Source: Streptococcaceae bacterium ESL0729
GTDB taxonomy: Bacteria; Bacillota; Bacilli; Lactobacillales; Streptococcaceae
Assembly: GCA_029391995.1 (NCBI GenBank)
Contig: CP113924.1
Span: 961,001 to 1,025,000, forward strand
Length of the DNA: 64,000 nt
Direction: 5' to 3'
The notes under the pieces are model-generated. The model ran no database searches. It saw nothing but the letters and a program-made list of their open reading frames with translations, and was not told where the DNA came from. The position numbers were made by a program, and so were the translations under genes. Shown here piece by piece: positions 39,859 through 49,415 of the stretch (its first letter is position 1; every line of letters begins with the position of its first letter).

Positions 39859-40559
39859 AGTAGTTCTAGGGCATCATACTCAAAGATAGGCCTACCATAT
39901 TCAACCAAAGTCTCCCTTGGAGTCTTTTCATCCTGGCCAAATTCAAGCATCTGAGCATAGACACCCTTGACAAAATCACGCCCCTTAAGCTTTTGATTTT
40001 GCAAAATTGTCATATAATACTTGTCGGCGTACTTATAAAGCTCACTCTCTTCAACCTCTTGATTAACGGCCTTTGCCATATCAATGGCATCATCAAGCTG
40101 CCTAAATTTCAAGGTAAAATAGGTAAATTCAGGTAGTTCCTTCTCTTCAGGCTCTTCTTCCTTCTTATGACTACCATCAGGGCCAAACATGAATTCAGCG
40201 GCCTGGCTAATCTCTGGAAATTCTGGATGATCGCCACCTTCAGTGCGGTTTTTAATCATATTTTCAATGGCTTTTGTGAACTCTTCAGGATCTGATGGAA
40301 ATTCTATCTCATCCATATCAACCTTTTCACCTCTTACCATCAAGTCAATTCCCTTAGAATTTGGTCTTACCTGAAAGCTTACAACGTCACTTTCTAAAAA
40401 TTGCTCTGTTATATCAAGCTCAGATGAGATGTCATAAAACAACTCCTCAACAGCGTCTTGATTGGTTAGAAACTCAGAAAGATTTATTCCCCGCTCACGT
40501 AGGTCGTCAAATGTCATCTTTATTTTGATTGTATTTTCATTAATGTTTTCTAATTCCAT
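39846..40559 (-). CDS. mecA: Adaptor protein MecA
   Basis: Delivers substrates such as competence factors and Spx-type regulators to ClpC-ClpP. 237 residues: an N-terminal substrate-binding part (MELENINENTIKIKMTFDDL), an acidic linker (HKKEEEPEEKELPEF), and the C-terminal ClpC-binding domain (FTYFTLKFRQLDDAIDMAKA to the end). Monocistronic or read through to rgpG. SpxA is encoded at 48.3 kb. Confidence 0.93.
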   Translation of the reverse strand: MELENINENTIKIKMTFDDLRERGINLSEFLTNQDAVEELFYDISSELDITEQFLESDVVSFQVRPNSKGIDLMVRGEKVDMDEIEFPSDPEEFTKAIENMIKNRTEGGDHPEFPEISQAAEFMFGPDGSHKKEEEPEEKELPEFTYFTLKFRQLDDAIDMAKAVNQEVEESELYKYADKYYMTILQNQKLKGRDFVKGVYAQMLEFGQDEKTPRETLVEYGRPIFEYDALELLRQM

Positions 40560-40610
40560 AATGACCTCACTTTACTATAAGACTAATATTAGTAGTATAC
40601 CACAATTTTT

Positions 40611-41255
40611 TTAGACTAGCTGATTCTTAACATCACTTAGGCTTGCAAACAGTCTTGTGGCCTTGTCTTGATTCATACCAAATCTCTCGTCCTTTATGGC
40701 CCAGACACTGGCACCTGCTGCAACTCCTGCCTCAATTCCCTTTTGGCTGTCCTCAATAATTAAAACCTCACTGGGCTTAAGACCTAGCTTGTCCATGGTT
40801 ACCTGGTAGATTTCAGGATTGGGTTTAGTTTCCTTGAAATCTTCCCCACTTGAGATGACCTCAAAATAATCAAACAAATCATTATCAGAAAGCATGGTTC
40901 TTATATCATGATTGGTAGAGCTTGATGCTAGAGCAAGCCTGTAGCCGGCTGCCTTCAAAGCCTCTAAAACCTCCCTTGTATCAGGGAAAAGAAGGTCCTT
41001 ATAAGGCAGGGGATTGTTATTTTTGTGGGCCAAATAATCTGCCTGTAGTTTATCCAAATCCCATTTATCATAGTCGTCTAAAAGGATTTTTGACCAGACA
41101 TTTTTCATATTTCCTCCGATGAAAAATGAAGGTGGTAAATGGCTAATACTAATACCTTGTGAAGTCATAAATTCTTCACGCCTGTCATAATAAAATTGCT
41201 CTGTATCTACAAGGACACCGTCCATATCGAAAATAATCGCTTTATATTTATTCAT
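40611..41255 (-). CDS. HAD-IA phosphatase (beta-phosphoglucomutase-like)
   Basis: 214 residues. IIFDMDGVLVDTEQFYYDRR gives the nucleophile Asp pair and C1 cap start, LASSSTNHD motif II, the Lys in KETKPNPEIYQVTM motif III, and IIEDSQKGIEAGVAAG motif IV. Close to phosphoglycolate- and beta-phosphoglucomutase-type enzymes; the substrate is unknown. No operon partner. Confidence 0.9.
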   Translation of the reverse strand: MNKYKAIIFDMDGVLVDTEQFYYDRREEFMTSQGISISHLPPSFFIGGNMKNVWSKILLDDYDKWDLDKLQADYLAHKNNNPLPYKDLLFPDTREVLEALKAAGYRLALASSSTNHDIRTMLSDNDLFDYFEVISSGEDFKETKPNPEIYQVTMDKLGLKPSEVLIIEDSQKGIEAGVAAGASVWAIKDERFGMNQDKATRLFASLSDVKNQLV

Positions 41256-41422
41256 AATTTATAATTATATCACAAATAACAACACATAAAAATAATATTG
41301 ATTAATAGCAGTAAATCCTTTAAAACAAGGAAATATTAAAAATCACTAGGTATCTAATATATACTTAACCTATTTATAATTCTTTATTTTTGATACCCAA
41401 CTCTTATAAAATATTTAACCAT

Positions 41423-41450
41423 AAAAAAGATGACTGATAGTCACCTTTTT
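41423..41450 (-). terminator. Terminator downstream of the small membrane protein
   Basis: AAAAAGATGACT and AGTCACCTTTTT form a stem with one bulge and a GAT loop, with A and T tracts on both sides. It lies 115 bp past the small membrane gene. Confidence 0.65.
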
Positions 41451-41564
41451 TATTTTTCAATACTAATATCACTCAAAAACTCAATAATCTTAAATATTTA
41501 AAGACCATAAAAGTACCCATATTAGGTAAAATAACTGTGATTAAAAAAACAGTCGACACAAATT

Positions 41565-41726
41565 TCATTTAAAAATTTTTTTACCTAACAGATATAGCAT
41601 AAACACTAAAACGATGTAAATTATTGTCCATAACCAAAGTAATTTAGGTTCTTTATCAATCAATATCCTCAAGGGAATCATAGCGATAAAAACAGGAACA
41701 AGTATATAAAGAAGATCTTTTTTCAT
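41565..41726 (-). CDS. 53-residue two-helix membrane protein
   Basis: A short but well-formed gene: GAGGAAA lies before the ATG at 41726, and it encodes a protein with two hydrophobic helices (LLYILVPVFIAMIPLRILI and LLWLWTIIYIVLVFMLYLL) joined by DKEPK and ending in a basic tail GKKIFK. No family recognised. It follows a decayed gene by 15 bp, so it was probably the second gene of a pair; immunity-like or toxin-like roles are possible but unsupported. Confidence 0.6.
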   Translation of the reverse strand: MKKDLLYILVPVFIAMIPLRILIDKEPKLLWLWTIIYIVLVFMLYLLGKKIFK

Positions 41727-41741
41727 ATCAATTTCCTCAAG

Positions 41742-41972
41742 TTATTTTTCATTGAGCCTATCCAGTACTAGGATTGTGGCGGTAATGAATTTCAACCTAC
41801 CATTATTATTTGTATTTAGCCTATCAGCCAGCAATTGTCCTGGACTTTTAATTACTGCTAAATACCCAATATCTCTACCCGCAGTAAAACTAACGAATCA
41901 TCCACTGGCAATAACCAAATACTCCATTTCTATAACAATTGCTCTGTAGTCTAACCAACTATCATAGATAAA
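41742..41972 (-). pseudogene. Decayed gene upstream of the small membrane protein
   Basis: The minus strand reads a protein-like frame: FIYDSWLDYRAIVIEMEYLV then IASG, an in-frame TGA, then FVSFTAGRDIGYLAVIKSPG and a C-terminus ending in LDRLNEK with a proper TAA. Further upstream a different frame gives DETGIAI. The mix of in-frame stop and frame change indicates a broken gene of unknown family. Confidence 0.5.
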
Positions 41973-42188
41973 TTACAAATATTATCTAAATGTAAAATGC
42001 TAATTCCAGATATTCTAAAATATTATAATTATTTTGTCAAATAGCTATTCCAGTTTCATCTTCTACACCATATCTTTTTACTTTACTCATTTAGTAATTA
42101 TTTATAACAAAATACATGTAACAATATTTTAAAAGCGGACTTAAAAAGTACCAACCTTAGTAATATTAAAATACAATCCTTCAAAAGC

Positions 42189-42216
42189 TTGAAAATGTTC
42201 TGAATTTTGCTATAAT
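42189..42216 (+). promoter_or_regulatory. Aspartokinase promoter
   Basis: TTGAAA (42189-42194), 16 bp, TATAAT (42211-42216) with the extended TGC before it. The predicted leader is only about 24 nt, too short for a lysine riboswitch or T-box. Confidence 0.7.
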
Positions 42217-42246
42217 TCTTCTTAATATATTTGTTTTGGAGGAATT

Positions 42247-43596
42247 ATGAAGGTAGTTAAATTTGGAGGTTCATCAGTTGCTAGTGGAAGTCAGATTAAG
42301 AAGATTTTCAACATTGTTAAAAGCGACCCACAGCGTAAGTTTGTTGTAGTCAGTGCACCAGGAAAAAGATTTCCTGAGGATACCAAGGTAACTGATGCCT
42401 TGATTAAGTACTACAACAGTGTTAAGGCTCAAGACGGGATTTTAGAAAGCCAAGAATGGCTAATAAACAGATATAAGGAAATCATCGAGGAACTTAAGCT
42501 ACCTGAGACTACCCTTCTTACCATCAAGAAAAATATCACAGACCTTGCTGATTTAGACCTTGAAAATAATAAGTTTGCTTACGATAGCTTCTTGGCCGCT
42601 GGTGAAAATAATAATGCCATTTTAATTGCCCAGTATTTCAACCAAGAGGGCTTAAAAGCAAGCTATATCAATCCCAAGGAGGCAGGAATTATTGTCAGTA
42701 AGGAGCCTGGCAATGCCCGCCTCCTTGAATCAAGCTCTGATAAGATTAAAAAAATTAGAGATTACGAGGGGATTTTGGTCATTCCAGGTTTCTTTGGGGT
42801 AACTGAAGATGATCAGATTTGTACCTTCTCCCGTGGGGGGAGTGACATTACCGGAAGCCTTATTGCAGCAGGTGTTGGAGCAAGTATCTATGAGAACTTC
42901 ACCGACGTTGACGGTATCTTTTCAGCCCATCCTGGTATCATAGAAAATCCCAACTCAATTGAGGAGCTGACCTATACTGAGATGCGAGAGTTATCCTACG
43001 CTGGCTTTTCTGTCCTACATGATGAAGCTCTTATTCCAGCCTACCGTGCGGGTATCCCAATCGTTATCAAGAACACCAACAACCCAGATCATCCTGGAAC
43101 AAAGATTACCACCAAAAGGGAGGTCAGTAAGACTCCTGTTATTGGAATAGCTGCTGAAGGCGACTTCCTAAGTATCAATATTGAAAAGTACCTCATGAAT
43201 AGGGAGGTGGGCTTTGGACGCAAGGTTTTACAAAGTTTAGAAGACTTAAATATCCGCTTTGAGCATATGCCAACTGGGATTGATAACCTCTCGGTCATTG
43301 TTAGAAACCGCTTTTTAACGACTGATTTTGAGGACACAATCATCACCAGCCTGAGTCAGGAATTACAGCCAGACACAATCAGCATTGAAAAGGATCTTTC
43401 CATCATTGTAATCGTTGGTGAGGACATGAAGGAGCACATTGGGGTAACCTCTACTGCTACCAAGGCCCTGTCTGATGCTGGTATCAACTTAGAGATGCTT
43501 AGCCAAGGGTCAAGTGAGGTATCTGTCATGTTTGTTGTCAAAGGTGAGCAGGAACAAGAAGCTATCACAGCCTTATATAATGCCTTCTTTAAATAA
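42247..43596 (+). CDS. lysC: Aspartokinase
   Basis: Phosphorylates aspartate, the entry to lysine, threonine, methionine and diaminopimelate. 449 residues. KFGGSSVASGSQI at the N-terminus is the kinase signature, FSRGGSDITGSLIA the aspartate/ATP site, and two ACT domains fill the C-terminal 150 residues (VIGIAAEGDFLSINIEKYL and LSIIVIVGEDMKEHIGV), so allosteric feedback is expected. TTGGAGG precedes the ATG. It stands alone between promoter and terminator. Which amino acid inhibits it is not visible. Confidence 0.95.
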   Translation: MKVVKFGGSSVASGSQIKKIFNIVKSDPQRKFVVVSAPGKRFPEDTKVTDALIKYYNSVKAQDGILESQEWLINRYKEIIEELKLPETTLLTIKKNITDLADLDLENNKFAYDSFLAAGENNNAILIAQYFNQEGLKASYINPKEAGIIVSKEPGNARLLESSSDKIKKIRDYEGILVIPGFFGVTEDDQICTFSRGGSDITGSLIAAGVGASIYENFTDVDGIFSAHPGIIENPNSIEELTYTEMRELSYAGFSVLHDEALIPAYRAGIPIVIKNTNNPDHPGTKITTKREVSKTPVIGIAAEGDFLSINIEKYLMNREVGFGRKVLQSLEDLNIRFEHMPTGIDNLSVIVRNRFLTTDFEDTIITSLSQELQPDTISIEKDLSIIVIVGEDMKEHIGVTSTATKALSDAGINLEMLSQGSSEVSVMFVVKGEQEQEAITALYNAFFK

Positions 43597-43597
43597 T

Positions 43598-43627
43598 AAA
43601 AAAACTTTGCCTAGGCAAAGTTTTTTT
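43598..43627. terminator. Bidirectional terminator between lysC and rpoE
   Basis: AACTTTGCC/GGCAAAGTT is a perfect palindrome centred on CCTAGG with A6 and T7 flanks. Confidence 0.92.
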
Positions 43628-43635
43628 ATTTACAA

Positions 43636-44208
43636 TTATTTGTCGTCTTCACTGTCTTCGTCATCATCTTCATCGTCAGTATCTTCACCGATGTACTCAC
43701 CGTCTTCGTCATCATCTTCAACGACAACCTCAGCAAGTTCTGAATCATAAGCTTCAACTTCAGTCTTCTCATCATCAGGATTTTCATCATCATAATGAAT
43801 GTCTTCTTCAGTGTAGTCATCATCTTCAGGATCATCATCAGAGTAGTCAATAACATCATCGATGTCAGCAAAGGCATTAACCTTCTTGCGTTTTTTCTTC
43901 GGACGATCTTCATCATCAACTTCATCAAGGGCGATTACTTCCTCATTGATTTCGTCAATTGCGTACCAAGCACGAAGGGCCCAAACATTTCCACCTAGTG
44001 GAATGAAGCTTCCGTCAGTGTTTAGGTCAGTGTAAAAGGTTGAAAGGTTAGCACGGATGTCAGCATCGCTACGTCCAAGATAATCTTGAATGGCATTTAC
44101 AAGAACAGAAAACTCCATCTCTTTTCCGTGTTGCTCAAGCATGGCATGAGCTACTTCAATCATTGAAAGTTCGTTCTTATTTTGTCCTTCAAATACTTTT
44201 ATTTTCAA
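43636..44208 (-). CDS. rpoE: RNA polymerase delta subunit
   Basis: Gram-positive RNA polymerase accessory factor that speeds recycling. 190 residues: an N-terminal HARE-HTH domain ([20 protein letters not shown] to about residue 85, with [14 protein letters not shown]), a short basic patch KKKRKK, then a very acidic Asp/Glu tail of about 75 residues. The start is TTG 44208, with AGGGGA 8 bp upstream. Monocistronic. Confidence 0.95.
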   Translation of the reverse strand: MKIKVFEGQNKNELSMIEVAHAMLEQHGKEMEFSVLVNAIQDYLGRSDADIRANLSTFYTDLNTDGSFIPLGGNVWALRAWYAIDEINEEVIALDEVDDEDRPKKKRKKVNAFADIDDVIDYSDDDPEDDDYTEEDIHYDDENPDDEKTEVEAYDSELAEVVVEDDDEDGEYIGEDTDDEDDDEDSEDDK

Positions 44209-44282
44209 ATCTATTTCCCCTACAATTTTTAATTATGGTTTTCTGATATACCTCATGTGAATTTTGCATATCATTCAAAAAC

Positions 44283-44302
44283 AGGCTAGGAGTTCCTAGC
44301 CT
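44283..44302 (-). terminator. tig terminator
   Basis: On the minus strand AGGCTAGGA-AC-TCCTAGCCT, then GTTTTTG, right after the tig stop codon. Confidence 0.85.
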
Positions 44303-44310
44303 ATCTGAAA

Positions 44311-45594
44311 TTATTTAACTACTGCAGTTTCAGTAATTGCATTTACTGCTTTCTTCATAGCGATATCGTGTTTAAGCATATCAGCTGAAAGAAGTGATGC
44401 AACTTGCTCTTTAGGCATGTTGTATTGGTCAGCAAGTGATGAGATTTCTTCTTCGATTTCTTCATCAGTTGTTTGGTAACCTTCAGCCTCAGCAACTGCT
44501 TCGATTACAAGACCTGTACGAACGCGTGCGTCAGCATCTGATTCGTATTGTTTGTGAAGATCTTCTTCTGTAGTACCAGTGATTTGGTAGTACATTTCAG
44601 GCGAGATACCTTGTTGTTGCATGTTGTTGAAGAAGTCATTCATTGCACGGTGTACATCTTCTTCAATCATTTCAGCTGGAAGTTCAACGATTTCAGCGTT
44701 TTCAACTGCAAGCTCGATTGCTGCATTTTCAACTGCTTCCTTGTAAGCTGCTTCTTTAGACTCAGTTAATTGAGTTTTGTATTTAGCTTTAAGCTCGTCA
44801 AGGCTTGATACTTCATCATCGATGTCTTTAGCAAGTTCATCGTCAAGAGCTGGTACTTCTTTAGCTTTAACTTCGTGGATAGTTGTAACGAATACTGCAT
44901 CTTTACCTGCAAGGTCTTCAGCTTGGTATTCAGCTGGGAAAGTAACCTCAACATTTACAGTTTCACCAGCCTTGTGGCCAACTAGTTGCTCTTCGTAACC
45001 TGGGATGAATTGTCCGCTACCAAGCTCTAGTGAGAAGTTGTCTGCAGATCCACCTTCGAATTCAACACCGTCAACTGAACCAACAAAGTCGATTACAACA
45101 GTATCGCCTTCTTTAGCAGCGTCTTCAGTTACTACTAATTCTGCAAGGTTGTTACGGGCAGCTTCGATTTTAGCTTCAACTTCAGCGTCAGTTACTTCTG
45201 TATCAAAATCAACAGCTACTTCAAGGTTTTTGTAGTCACCAAGTTTAACTTCAGGTTTTACGACAACTTCAGCAGTGATAACCCAGTCAGCACCTTTATC
45301 CATTGATTTAACATCAATTTTTGGTTGAGCAACTGGATCAATTCCAGCTTCATCAATTGCTTTAGTGTAAGCTTCAGGAAGAACAGCGTTTAAAGCTTCT
45401 TCGTAAAGAGCTTCTTCTCCGTACATTTTATCAAATACTGAACGAGATACTTTACCCTTACGGAATCCAGGTACGTTAAGGTTTTTCTTAACTTTGTTGA
45501 AAGCTTTGTCTAACCCTTTGTTGATTGTTTCTTGATCAATTGAAAATGTTACAACACCGTTATTAGTGCCAGTTTTTTCAAAACTTGCAGTCAT
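44311..45594 (-). CDS. tig: Trigger factor
   Basis: Ribosome-bound chaperone with peptidyl-prolyl isomerase activity. 427 residues: N-terminal ribosome-docking domain with [19 protein letters not shown] (about 41-59), the FKBP-type domain ([20 protein letters not shown], about 163-182), and the helical C-terminal arms. The high use of a few codons fits high expression. AAAGGAG precedes the ATG. Confidence 0.97.
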   Translation of the reverse strand: MTASFEKTGTNNGVVTFSIDQETINKGLDKAFNKVKKNLNVPGFRKGKVSRSVFDKMYGEEALYEEALNAVLPEAYTKAIDEAGIDPVAQPKIDVKSMDKGADWVITAEVVVKPEVKLGDYKNLEVAVDFDTEVTDAEVEAKIEAARNNLAELVVTEDAAKEGDTVVIDFVGSVDGVEFEGGSADNFSLELGSGQFIPGYEEQLVGHKAGETVNVEVTFPAEYQAEDLAGKDAVFVTTIHEVKAKEVPALDDELAKDIDDEVSSLDELKAKYKTQLTESKEAAYKEAVENAAIELAVENAEIVELPAEMIEEDVHRAMNDFFNNMQQQGISPEMYYQITGTTEEDLHKQYESDADARVRTGLVIEAVAEAEGYQTTDEEIEEEISSLADQYNMPKEQVASLLSADMLKHDIAMKKAVNAITETAVVK

Positions 45595-45702
45595 TATATA
45601 TTTTCTCCTTTATTATAAAATCCATGCCTAGACACAGAGATATTAGTATAGCTTCTATTATAGCATAGAAAGCCTACTGCCACAATATTTTTCCTTGAAT
45701 TG

Positions 45703-45879
45703 CTACTTAAGTTTATCAATTATACTCATCCATTTTGAGGGCTCTAATATATCTTTAGCAGCCCCGCCACCGATAAGCCCGTAGCCGACCATTAAGCCTG
45801 CTGCTACGGCAACGATTGATAAAACAACGACCAGAAGAATAATATTTATTCTCCATCCCAAATATCTTATTACTTGCAT
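45703..45879 (-). CDS. epuA: EpuA, DNA-directed RNA polymerase subunit beta-annotated small membrane protein
   Basis: 58 residues: MQVIRYLGWRINIILLVVVL followed by more hydrophobic residues (one membrane helix), a glycine-rich turn (GYGLIGGG) and the tail DILEPSKWMSIIDKLK. The LxPSKWxxIIxK tail matches streptococcal EpuA, which databases label as an RNA polymerase beta-like protein although no such role is shown. AGGAG is 5 bp before the ATG, directly after the murA stop, an arrangement conserved in streptococci. Confidence 0.85.
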   Translation of the reverse strand: MQVIRYLGWRINIILLVVVLSIVAVAAGLMVGYGLIGGGAAKDILEPSKWMSIIDKLK

Positions 45880-45887
45880 ATGAGCTC

Positions 45888-47156
45888 CTAAGAAATTGTT
45901 ATTCTTTCAATATCTGCACCCAGTGATTTTAACTTGCCGTGGAAATTATAGTAGCCTCGGTCCAAATGCTTTAATTCACCAACCAAGGTTTCACCGTGGG
46001 CAACCATTCCAAGAAGGATGAGGGCAGCTGATGCTCTAAGGTCAGTTGATTTGACCTCGGCTCCTTGAAGGAGGCCTCCCCCTTGAATAAGGGCAGTATT
46101 CCTTGAAATCTCAACGTCAAGTCCCATCCTACGCATCTCTTCCAGGTGCTGGAAGCGATTTTCAAAGACAGTCTCAACTGTTGTGCTCTCCCCTTGGGCG
46201 ATAGCCTGGAGGGCAGTCATTTGAGCCTGCATGTCTGTTGGAAATCCTGGGTGGGGGATGGTTTTAACATTGGTAGCCTTGATTTTTTCAGGCCCAATTA
46301 CCCTAACACCCTCTTCCTCATCAAGAACCTCAACTCCCATTTCAAGTAGTTTGGCAATTAAAGGGCGATTGTGTTCGCGAATGGCATCCTTAATCAATAC
46401 ATTTCCCTGGGTCATGGCTGCTGCAATCATAAAGGTTCCTGCCTCAATGCGGTCTTGGATGACTGAGTGACTAGCACCATGCATTTTTTCAACACCCTTG
46501 ATAACTAAGGTATCTGTTCCTGCACCTTGCACCTTGGCCCCCATCTTGTTTAAAAGGTTAGCAAGGTCAACAATCTCAGGTTCCCTGGCAGCATTTTCAA
46601 TGGTTGTAACGCCTTCAGCAAGGGTTGCAGCCATCATCAGGTTTTGCGTTGCTCCAACGCTTGGAAAATCAAGGTAAATATCTGCTCCCACTAATTTTTC
46701 AGCATGGGCTTCAATGTAGCCAGCATTCTGAATAATCTTAGCTCCCATGGCTTCAAAGCCACGTAGGTGGAGGTCAATCGGACGACTTCCAATTGAGCAG
46801 CCCCCTGGCATGGAAACGCGAGCTCGACCGTTACGGGCTAAAATAGGTCCCATAACAACGATTGATGCTCGCATTTTACTAACGTATTCATAAGGGGCCT
46901 CAATGGCAACTTGGTCTGCGGCCTGACTTCTAACAATCTTATTAACCTCATCAAAGGCCACATCAACATTCAGGTGACGAATCACTTCATTCATGGTATA
47001 GACGTCTGATAAGATGGGAACATTGGTAAGCTCAGTCTCACCCTCACTAGCCAAAATTAAGGCAGCAAGTAAGGGAAGGACGGCATTTTTTGCCCCTTCA
47101 ATCTCAACAATTCCTTCAAGGCGTGTATTGCCTCCACGAACTTTTATTTTATCCAT
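45888..47156 (-). CDS. murA: UDP-N-acetylglucosamine 1-carboxyvinyltransferase
   Basis: First committed step of peptidoglycan synthesis, adding enolpyruvate to UDP-GlcNAc. 422 residues. Lys23 in [10 protein letters not shown] and the catalytic Cys120 in [17 protein letters not shown] (target of fosfomycin) are present, as is [20 protein letters not shown]. The two-fold inside-out barrel length is normal. Followed by epuA. Streptococci have two MurA copies; this is the epuA-linked one. Confidence 0.96.
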   Translation of the reverse strand: MDKIKVRGGNTRLEGIVEIEGAKNAVLPLLAALILASEGETELTNVPILSDVYTMNEVIRHLNVDVAFDEVNKIVRSQAADQVAIEAPYEYVSKMRASIVVMGPILARNGRARVSMPGGCSIGSRPIDLHLRGFEAMGAKIIQNAGYIEAHAEKLVGADIYLDFPSVGATQNLMMAATLAEGVTTIENAAREPEIVDLANLLNKMGAKVQGAGTDTLVIKGVEKMHGASHSVIQDRIEAGTFMIAAAMTQGNVLIKDAIREHNRPLIAKLLEMGVEVLDEEEGVRVIGPEKIKATNVKTIPHPGFPTDMQAQMTALQAIAQGESTTVETVFENRFQHLEEMRRMGLDVEISRNTALIQGGGLLQGAEVKSTDLRASAALILLGMVAHGETLVGELKHLDRGYYNFHGKLKSLGADIERITIS

Positions 47157-47232
47157 TTAGACAAAAATCCTCCAACAAGTAGTTTATTATCCGATTATAC
47201 CATAATAAAAATTTTCATTAAGTGTTTTTGTT

Positions 47233-48006
47233 TTATTTGATAAATTCCCTGACCAAGGGAAGGTGTTCTTTTGCTACCGTAAAGACCTTCTCCCGGCCCT
47301 CGTAGCTTGGAAGTCCGCCATCCATTTTTTCCGTCACATAACCAAAGGCTGATAAAATGATTGTCCCAGCAGCATAATCCCAAGGAGAAAGATTAGAAAA
47401 ATACCCACTAATCTTGCCTTCAATAAGTTTTACATAGTCGATTCCCGCACTACCAAAAACCCTGATACCAAGTGTCTTTCTTGAGTAGTCATAAAGACCA
47501 TGATCATTAGTACGGTACATAATTGAATTAACCCCAATCAGGGAATGCTTTAGATCAAGCCGCGGCTTTTCAAGCTTGTGGGCATTCTTATAGACCGATT
47601 TACCGTCTCCCCAGTAAAGATTATCATTCATAACATCAAGGATTAGACCAAACTGTCCTTGACCCTCTTCAAAATAGGCCAAAAGAACCGCAAAATCATC
47701 TCCTTGGGCAACAAAATTTGCTGTCCCATCAATGGGATCAATCACCCAAACATTTCCTTGATCAATGGGAGCCTTTAGGTCATCTTCTTCCGCCAAAATA
47801 TTGTCTTTAGGGAAATTTTTTCTGATGTGTTTGACAAGCCTTGCCTGTACTGCTCGGTCCATGTTGGTTACAAGGTCTGTTTGGCAGCTTTTTTCATCAA
47901 TTTCAAGCTCCTTATTTAGGCTCTCTTTAACAAAAGTCCCTGCCTCTAAAATCCACTCACGTGCAAGATTAAACTTATTTTGAACTGCTGATAAATTTTC
48001 TATCAC
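47233..48006 (-). CDS. Inositol monophosphatase family protein
   Basis: 257-residue Mg-dependent phosphatase. AEEDDLKAP (first metal Glu), [17 protein letters not shown] (metal loop) and [12 protein letters not shown] (last metal Asp) are intact. The start is GTG 48006, with AGGAGG 9 bp upstream, overlapping the UPF0223 gene by 32 bp. The spxA-UPF0223-IMPase order is conserved. The substrate could be inositol phosphate, fructose bisphosphate or nucleotides. Confidence 0.9.
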   Translation of the reverse strand: MIENLSAVQNKFNLAREWILEAGTFVKESLNKELEIDEKSCQTDLVTNMDRAVQARLVKHIRKNFPKDNILAEEDDLKAPIDQGNVWVIDPIDGTANFVAQGDDFAVLLAYFEEGQGQFGLILDVMNDNLYWGDGKSVYKNAHKLEKPRLDLKHSLIGVNSIMYRTNDHGLYDYSRKTLGIRVFGSAGIDYVKLIEGKISGYFSNLSPWDYAAGTIILSAFGYVTEKMDGGLPSYEGREKVFTVAKEHLPLVREFIK

Positions 48007-48253
48007 TTTTCTTTGCCTCCTGTACGGCCCTGTAGGTTGAATAGCCGCTAATTATCTCAAATTCTCGGTCCAATTGCTTTTCCTGCATTTTACTGGGCAC
48101 AATTTTTTTAAAGTTGTTGTAGGACTTTAAAAAGTCTTCCCTTAAAGTCTTGCTTTCATAATATTTTTCCACCTGATTAAAAAAAGAGAGCACGTCGGTC
48201 ATTTCCTGCGTGCTCCACGAATAATCAATCGGATAGCTGTAATTTGAATTCAT
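47975..48253 (-). CDS. UPF0223 family protein (YktA-like)
   Basis: 92 residues, full length, no known function. The signature is in the N-terminus [20 protein letters not shown] and in RELF-type [18 protein letters not shown]. It is highly helical and charged. Located between spxA and the phosphatase. Confidence 0.9.
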   Translation of the reverse strand: MNSNYSYPIDYSWSTQEMTDVLSFFNQVEKYYESKTLREDFLKSYNNFKKIVPSKMQEKQLDREFEIISGYSTYRAVQEAKKSDRKFISSSK

Positions 48254-48274
48254 CTTATCCTCTTATTATTTATA

Positions 48275-48679
48275 TTAACTTTCCATCTCCGCACGATACT
48301 GGGCATCACGCATCTCTGCACGACGGTACTCACGCGGGAGAAAGGCTCTTATTTCATCTTCATTGAATCCGATTTGCATCTTCTTGTCATCAACGATTAT
48401 CGGACGCCTTAAAAGACTTGGATATTCGCTAATTAGTTTGATTAATTGGTTTAAGGTAAGTTCATCAATATCAACATTTAATTTTTGGAAAATTTTAGAA
48501 CGAGTTGAAATAATATCTTCTGTTCCATTTTCTGTTTTTGCAAGTATTGCCTTTAAATCATCTGCCGTCATGGGCTGAGTCATGATATTGTGCTCCCTGC
48601 TTTCAACATTATGTGCAGCTAGCCACGCTTTTGCCTTACGACAACTAGTACAACTTGGGGAAATATATAAATCTATCAC
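48275..48679 (-). CDS. spxA: Transcriptional regulator Spx
   Basis: Binds the RNA polymerase alpha C-terminal domain and redirects transcription under oxidative stress. 134 residues. The redox CxxC switch SCTSCRKAKAWL (Cys10, Cys13) is intact, and TRSKIFQKLNVDIDELTLNQ and LLRRPIIVDDKKMQIGFNED match Spx. Levels are normally set by MecA/ClpCP-type proteolysis; mecA is also in the window. Confidence 0.94.
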   Translation of the reverse strand: MIDLYISPSCTSCRKAKAWLAAHNVESREHNIMTQPMTADDLKAILAKTENGTEDIISTRSKIFQKLNVDIDELTLNQLIKLISEYPSLLRRPIIVDDKKMQIGFNEDEIRAFLPREYRRAEMRDAQYRAEMES

Positions 48680-48730
48680 ACAAAGTCCTACTTTCTATCC
48701 TTTAATACTATTTTAACAAAATTAATACAT

Positions 48731-48760
48731 AAAAAAAAGACCTTATTAAATCTTTTTTTT
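48731..48760 (-). terminator. queT terminator
   Basis: A 10-bp stem AAAAAAAAGA/TCTTTTTTTT around a 10-nt loop, just after the queT stop codon. Confidence 0.7.
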
Positions 48761-48768
48761 AGGGCTTC

Positions 48769-49278
48769 CTACTCACTTAAATTAATTCTTTTAGAAATGG
48801 CATCAATAATTAAAGAACCAACAAGAAGGGATAGGAATTCTCCAAGACCCACTGTCAACCAAGTGAAAAAGAAGGGAAGGTCAAAGAGGATTTTAAGCTC
48901 AAGGGCAATGGTAAACATGCTTAATGAAAAGAAGATTGAAAAGTAAAAGAAAGCCTTATTAAAGAGTCCTTTAAGGATTCTATCTTTCATGTAGCCTGAA
49001 AAAAGCTTGGTCCCAAGACTTACAAAGATGAAGGTTGACAAAGATCCAACCACCGCATCAACTGGACCTGACACCATCCAGTTTGCGATTATACATCCTA
49101 GGGTTACAGAGTAAATATATCTCTTGTTATAAAAGGCTAGGAAATTAAAAAGTTCACTCAACCTAAATTGGATGGCTCCACTTCCAAGAGGTCCTAAGAC
49201 TACCGTGATTGCTACGTACATTGCAGTTACAAGTGCCATCTTTGTAAAAGATAGGACACTATTTTTATTATCTTCCAT
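48769..49278 (-). CDS. queT: Queuosine precursor transporter QueT
   Basis: 169-residue membrane S-component of an ECF-type transporter for queuosine precursors (COG4708). About five helices: FTKMALVTAMYVAITVVLG, FRLSELFNFLAFYNKRYIYS, IIANWMVSGPVDAVVGSLS and so on. The family-typical SELFNFLAF and PVDAVVG stretches are present. It is under a preQ1-II riboswitch, which confirms the role. An ECF energising module must be encoded elsewhere. QueG (311-1435) finishes the pathway. Confidence 0.93.
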   Translation of the reverse strand: MEDNKNSVLSFTKMALVTAMYVAITVVLGPLGSGAIQFRLSELFNFLAFYNKRYIYSVTLGCIIANWMVSGPVDAVVGSLSTFIFVSLGTKLFSGYMKDRILKGLFNKAFFYFSIFFSLSMFTIALELKILFDLPFFFTWLTVGLGEFLSLLVGSLIIDAISKRINLSE

Positions 49279-49280
49279 GA

Positions 49281-49357
49281 TTTCTCCTTTGTTACGCCTA
49301 AACTTTTATCTTAGGACATAAGTATAATATGCTTGCCCAAAGTGAGTAAGTGGCAAG
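49281..49357 (-). promoter_or_regulatory. PreQ1-II riboswitch (COG4708 RNA)
   Basis: On the minus strand CTTGCC...GGCAAG (P2 stem, 49352-49357 with 49332-49337) is followed by the conserved CATATTA, a second hairpin CCTAA...TTAGG, then CGTAACAAAGGAGAAA that contains the Shine-Dalgarno. This is the layout of the known streptococcal preQ1-II class: binding of preQ1 hides the ribosome site and stops translation of queT. Confidence 0.88.
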
Positions 49358-49401
49358 GGGTCAAAGACCAACTTGTATATTAACATAAATTAATAACTTT
49401 T

Positions 49402-49409
49402 GGTATAGT
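49402..49409 (+). promoter_or_regulatory. Extended -10 of gtrA, probably leaderless
   Basis: TGGTATAGT (-10 at 49404-49409). The ATG at 49416 is at the expected transcription start, and no Shine-Dalgarno is present. The -35 is weak. Confidence 0.5.
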
Positions 49410-49415
49410 ATATCT

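Noticed and set aside
41752-41949. A 65-codon plus-strand frame
   Set aside because: No ribosome site and no family character; the minus strand shows a better, decayed protein frame over the same bases.
43626-43928. A 100-codon Met/Lys-rich minus-strand frame
   Set aside because: Frame-shifted shadow of the Asp/Glu repeats of the RNA polymerase delta subunit.
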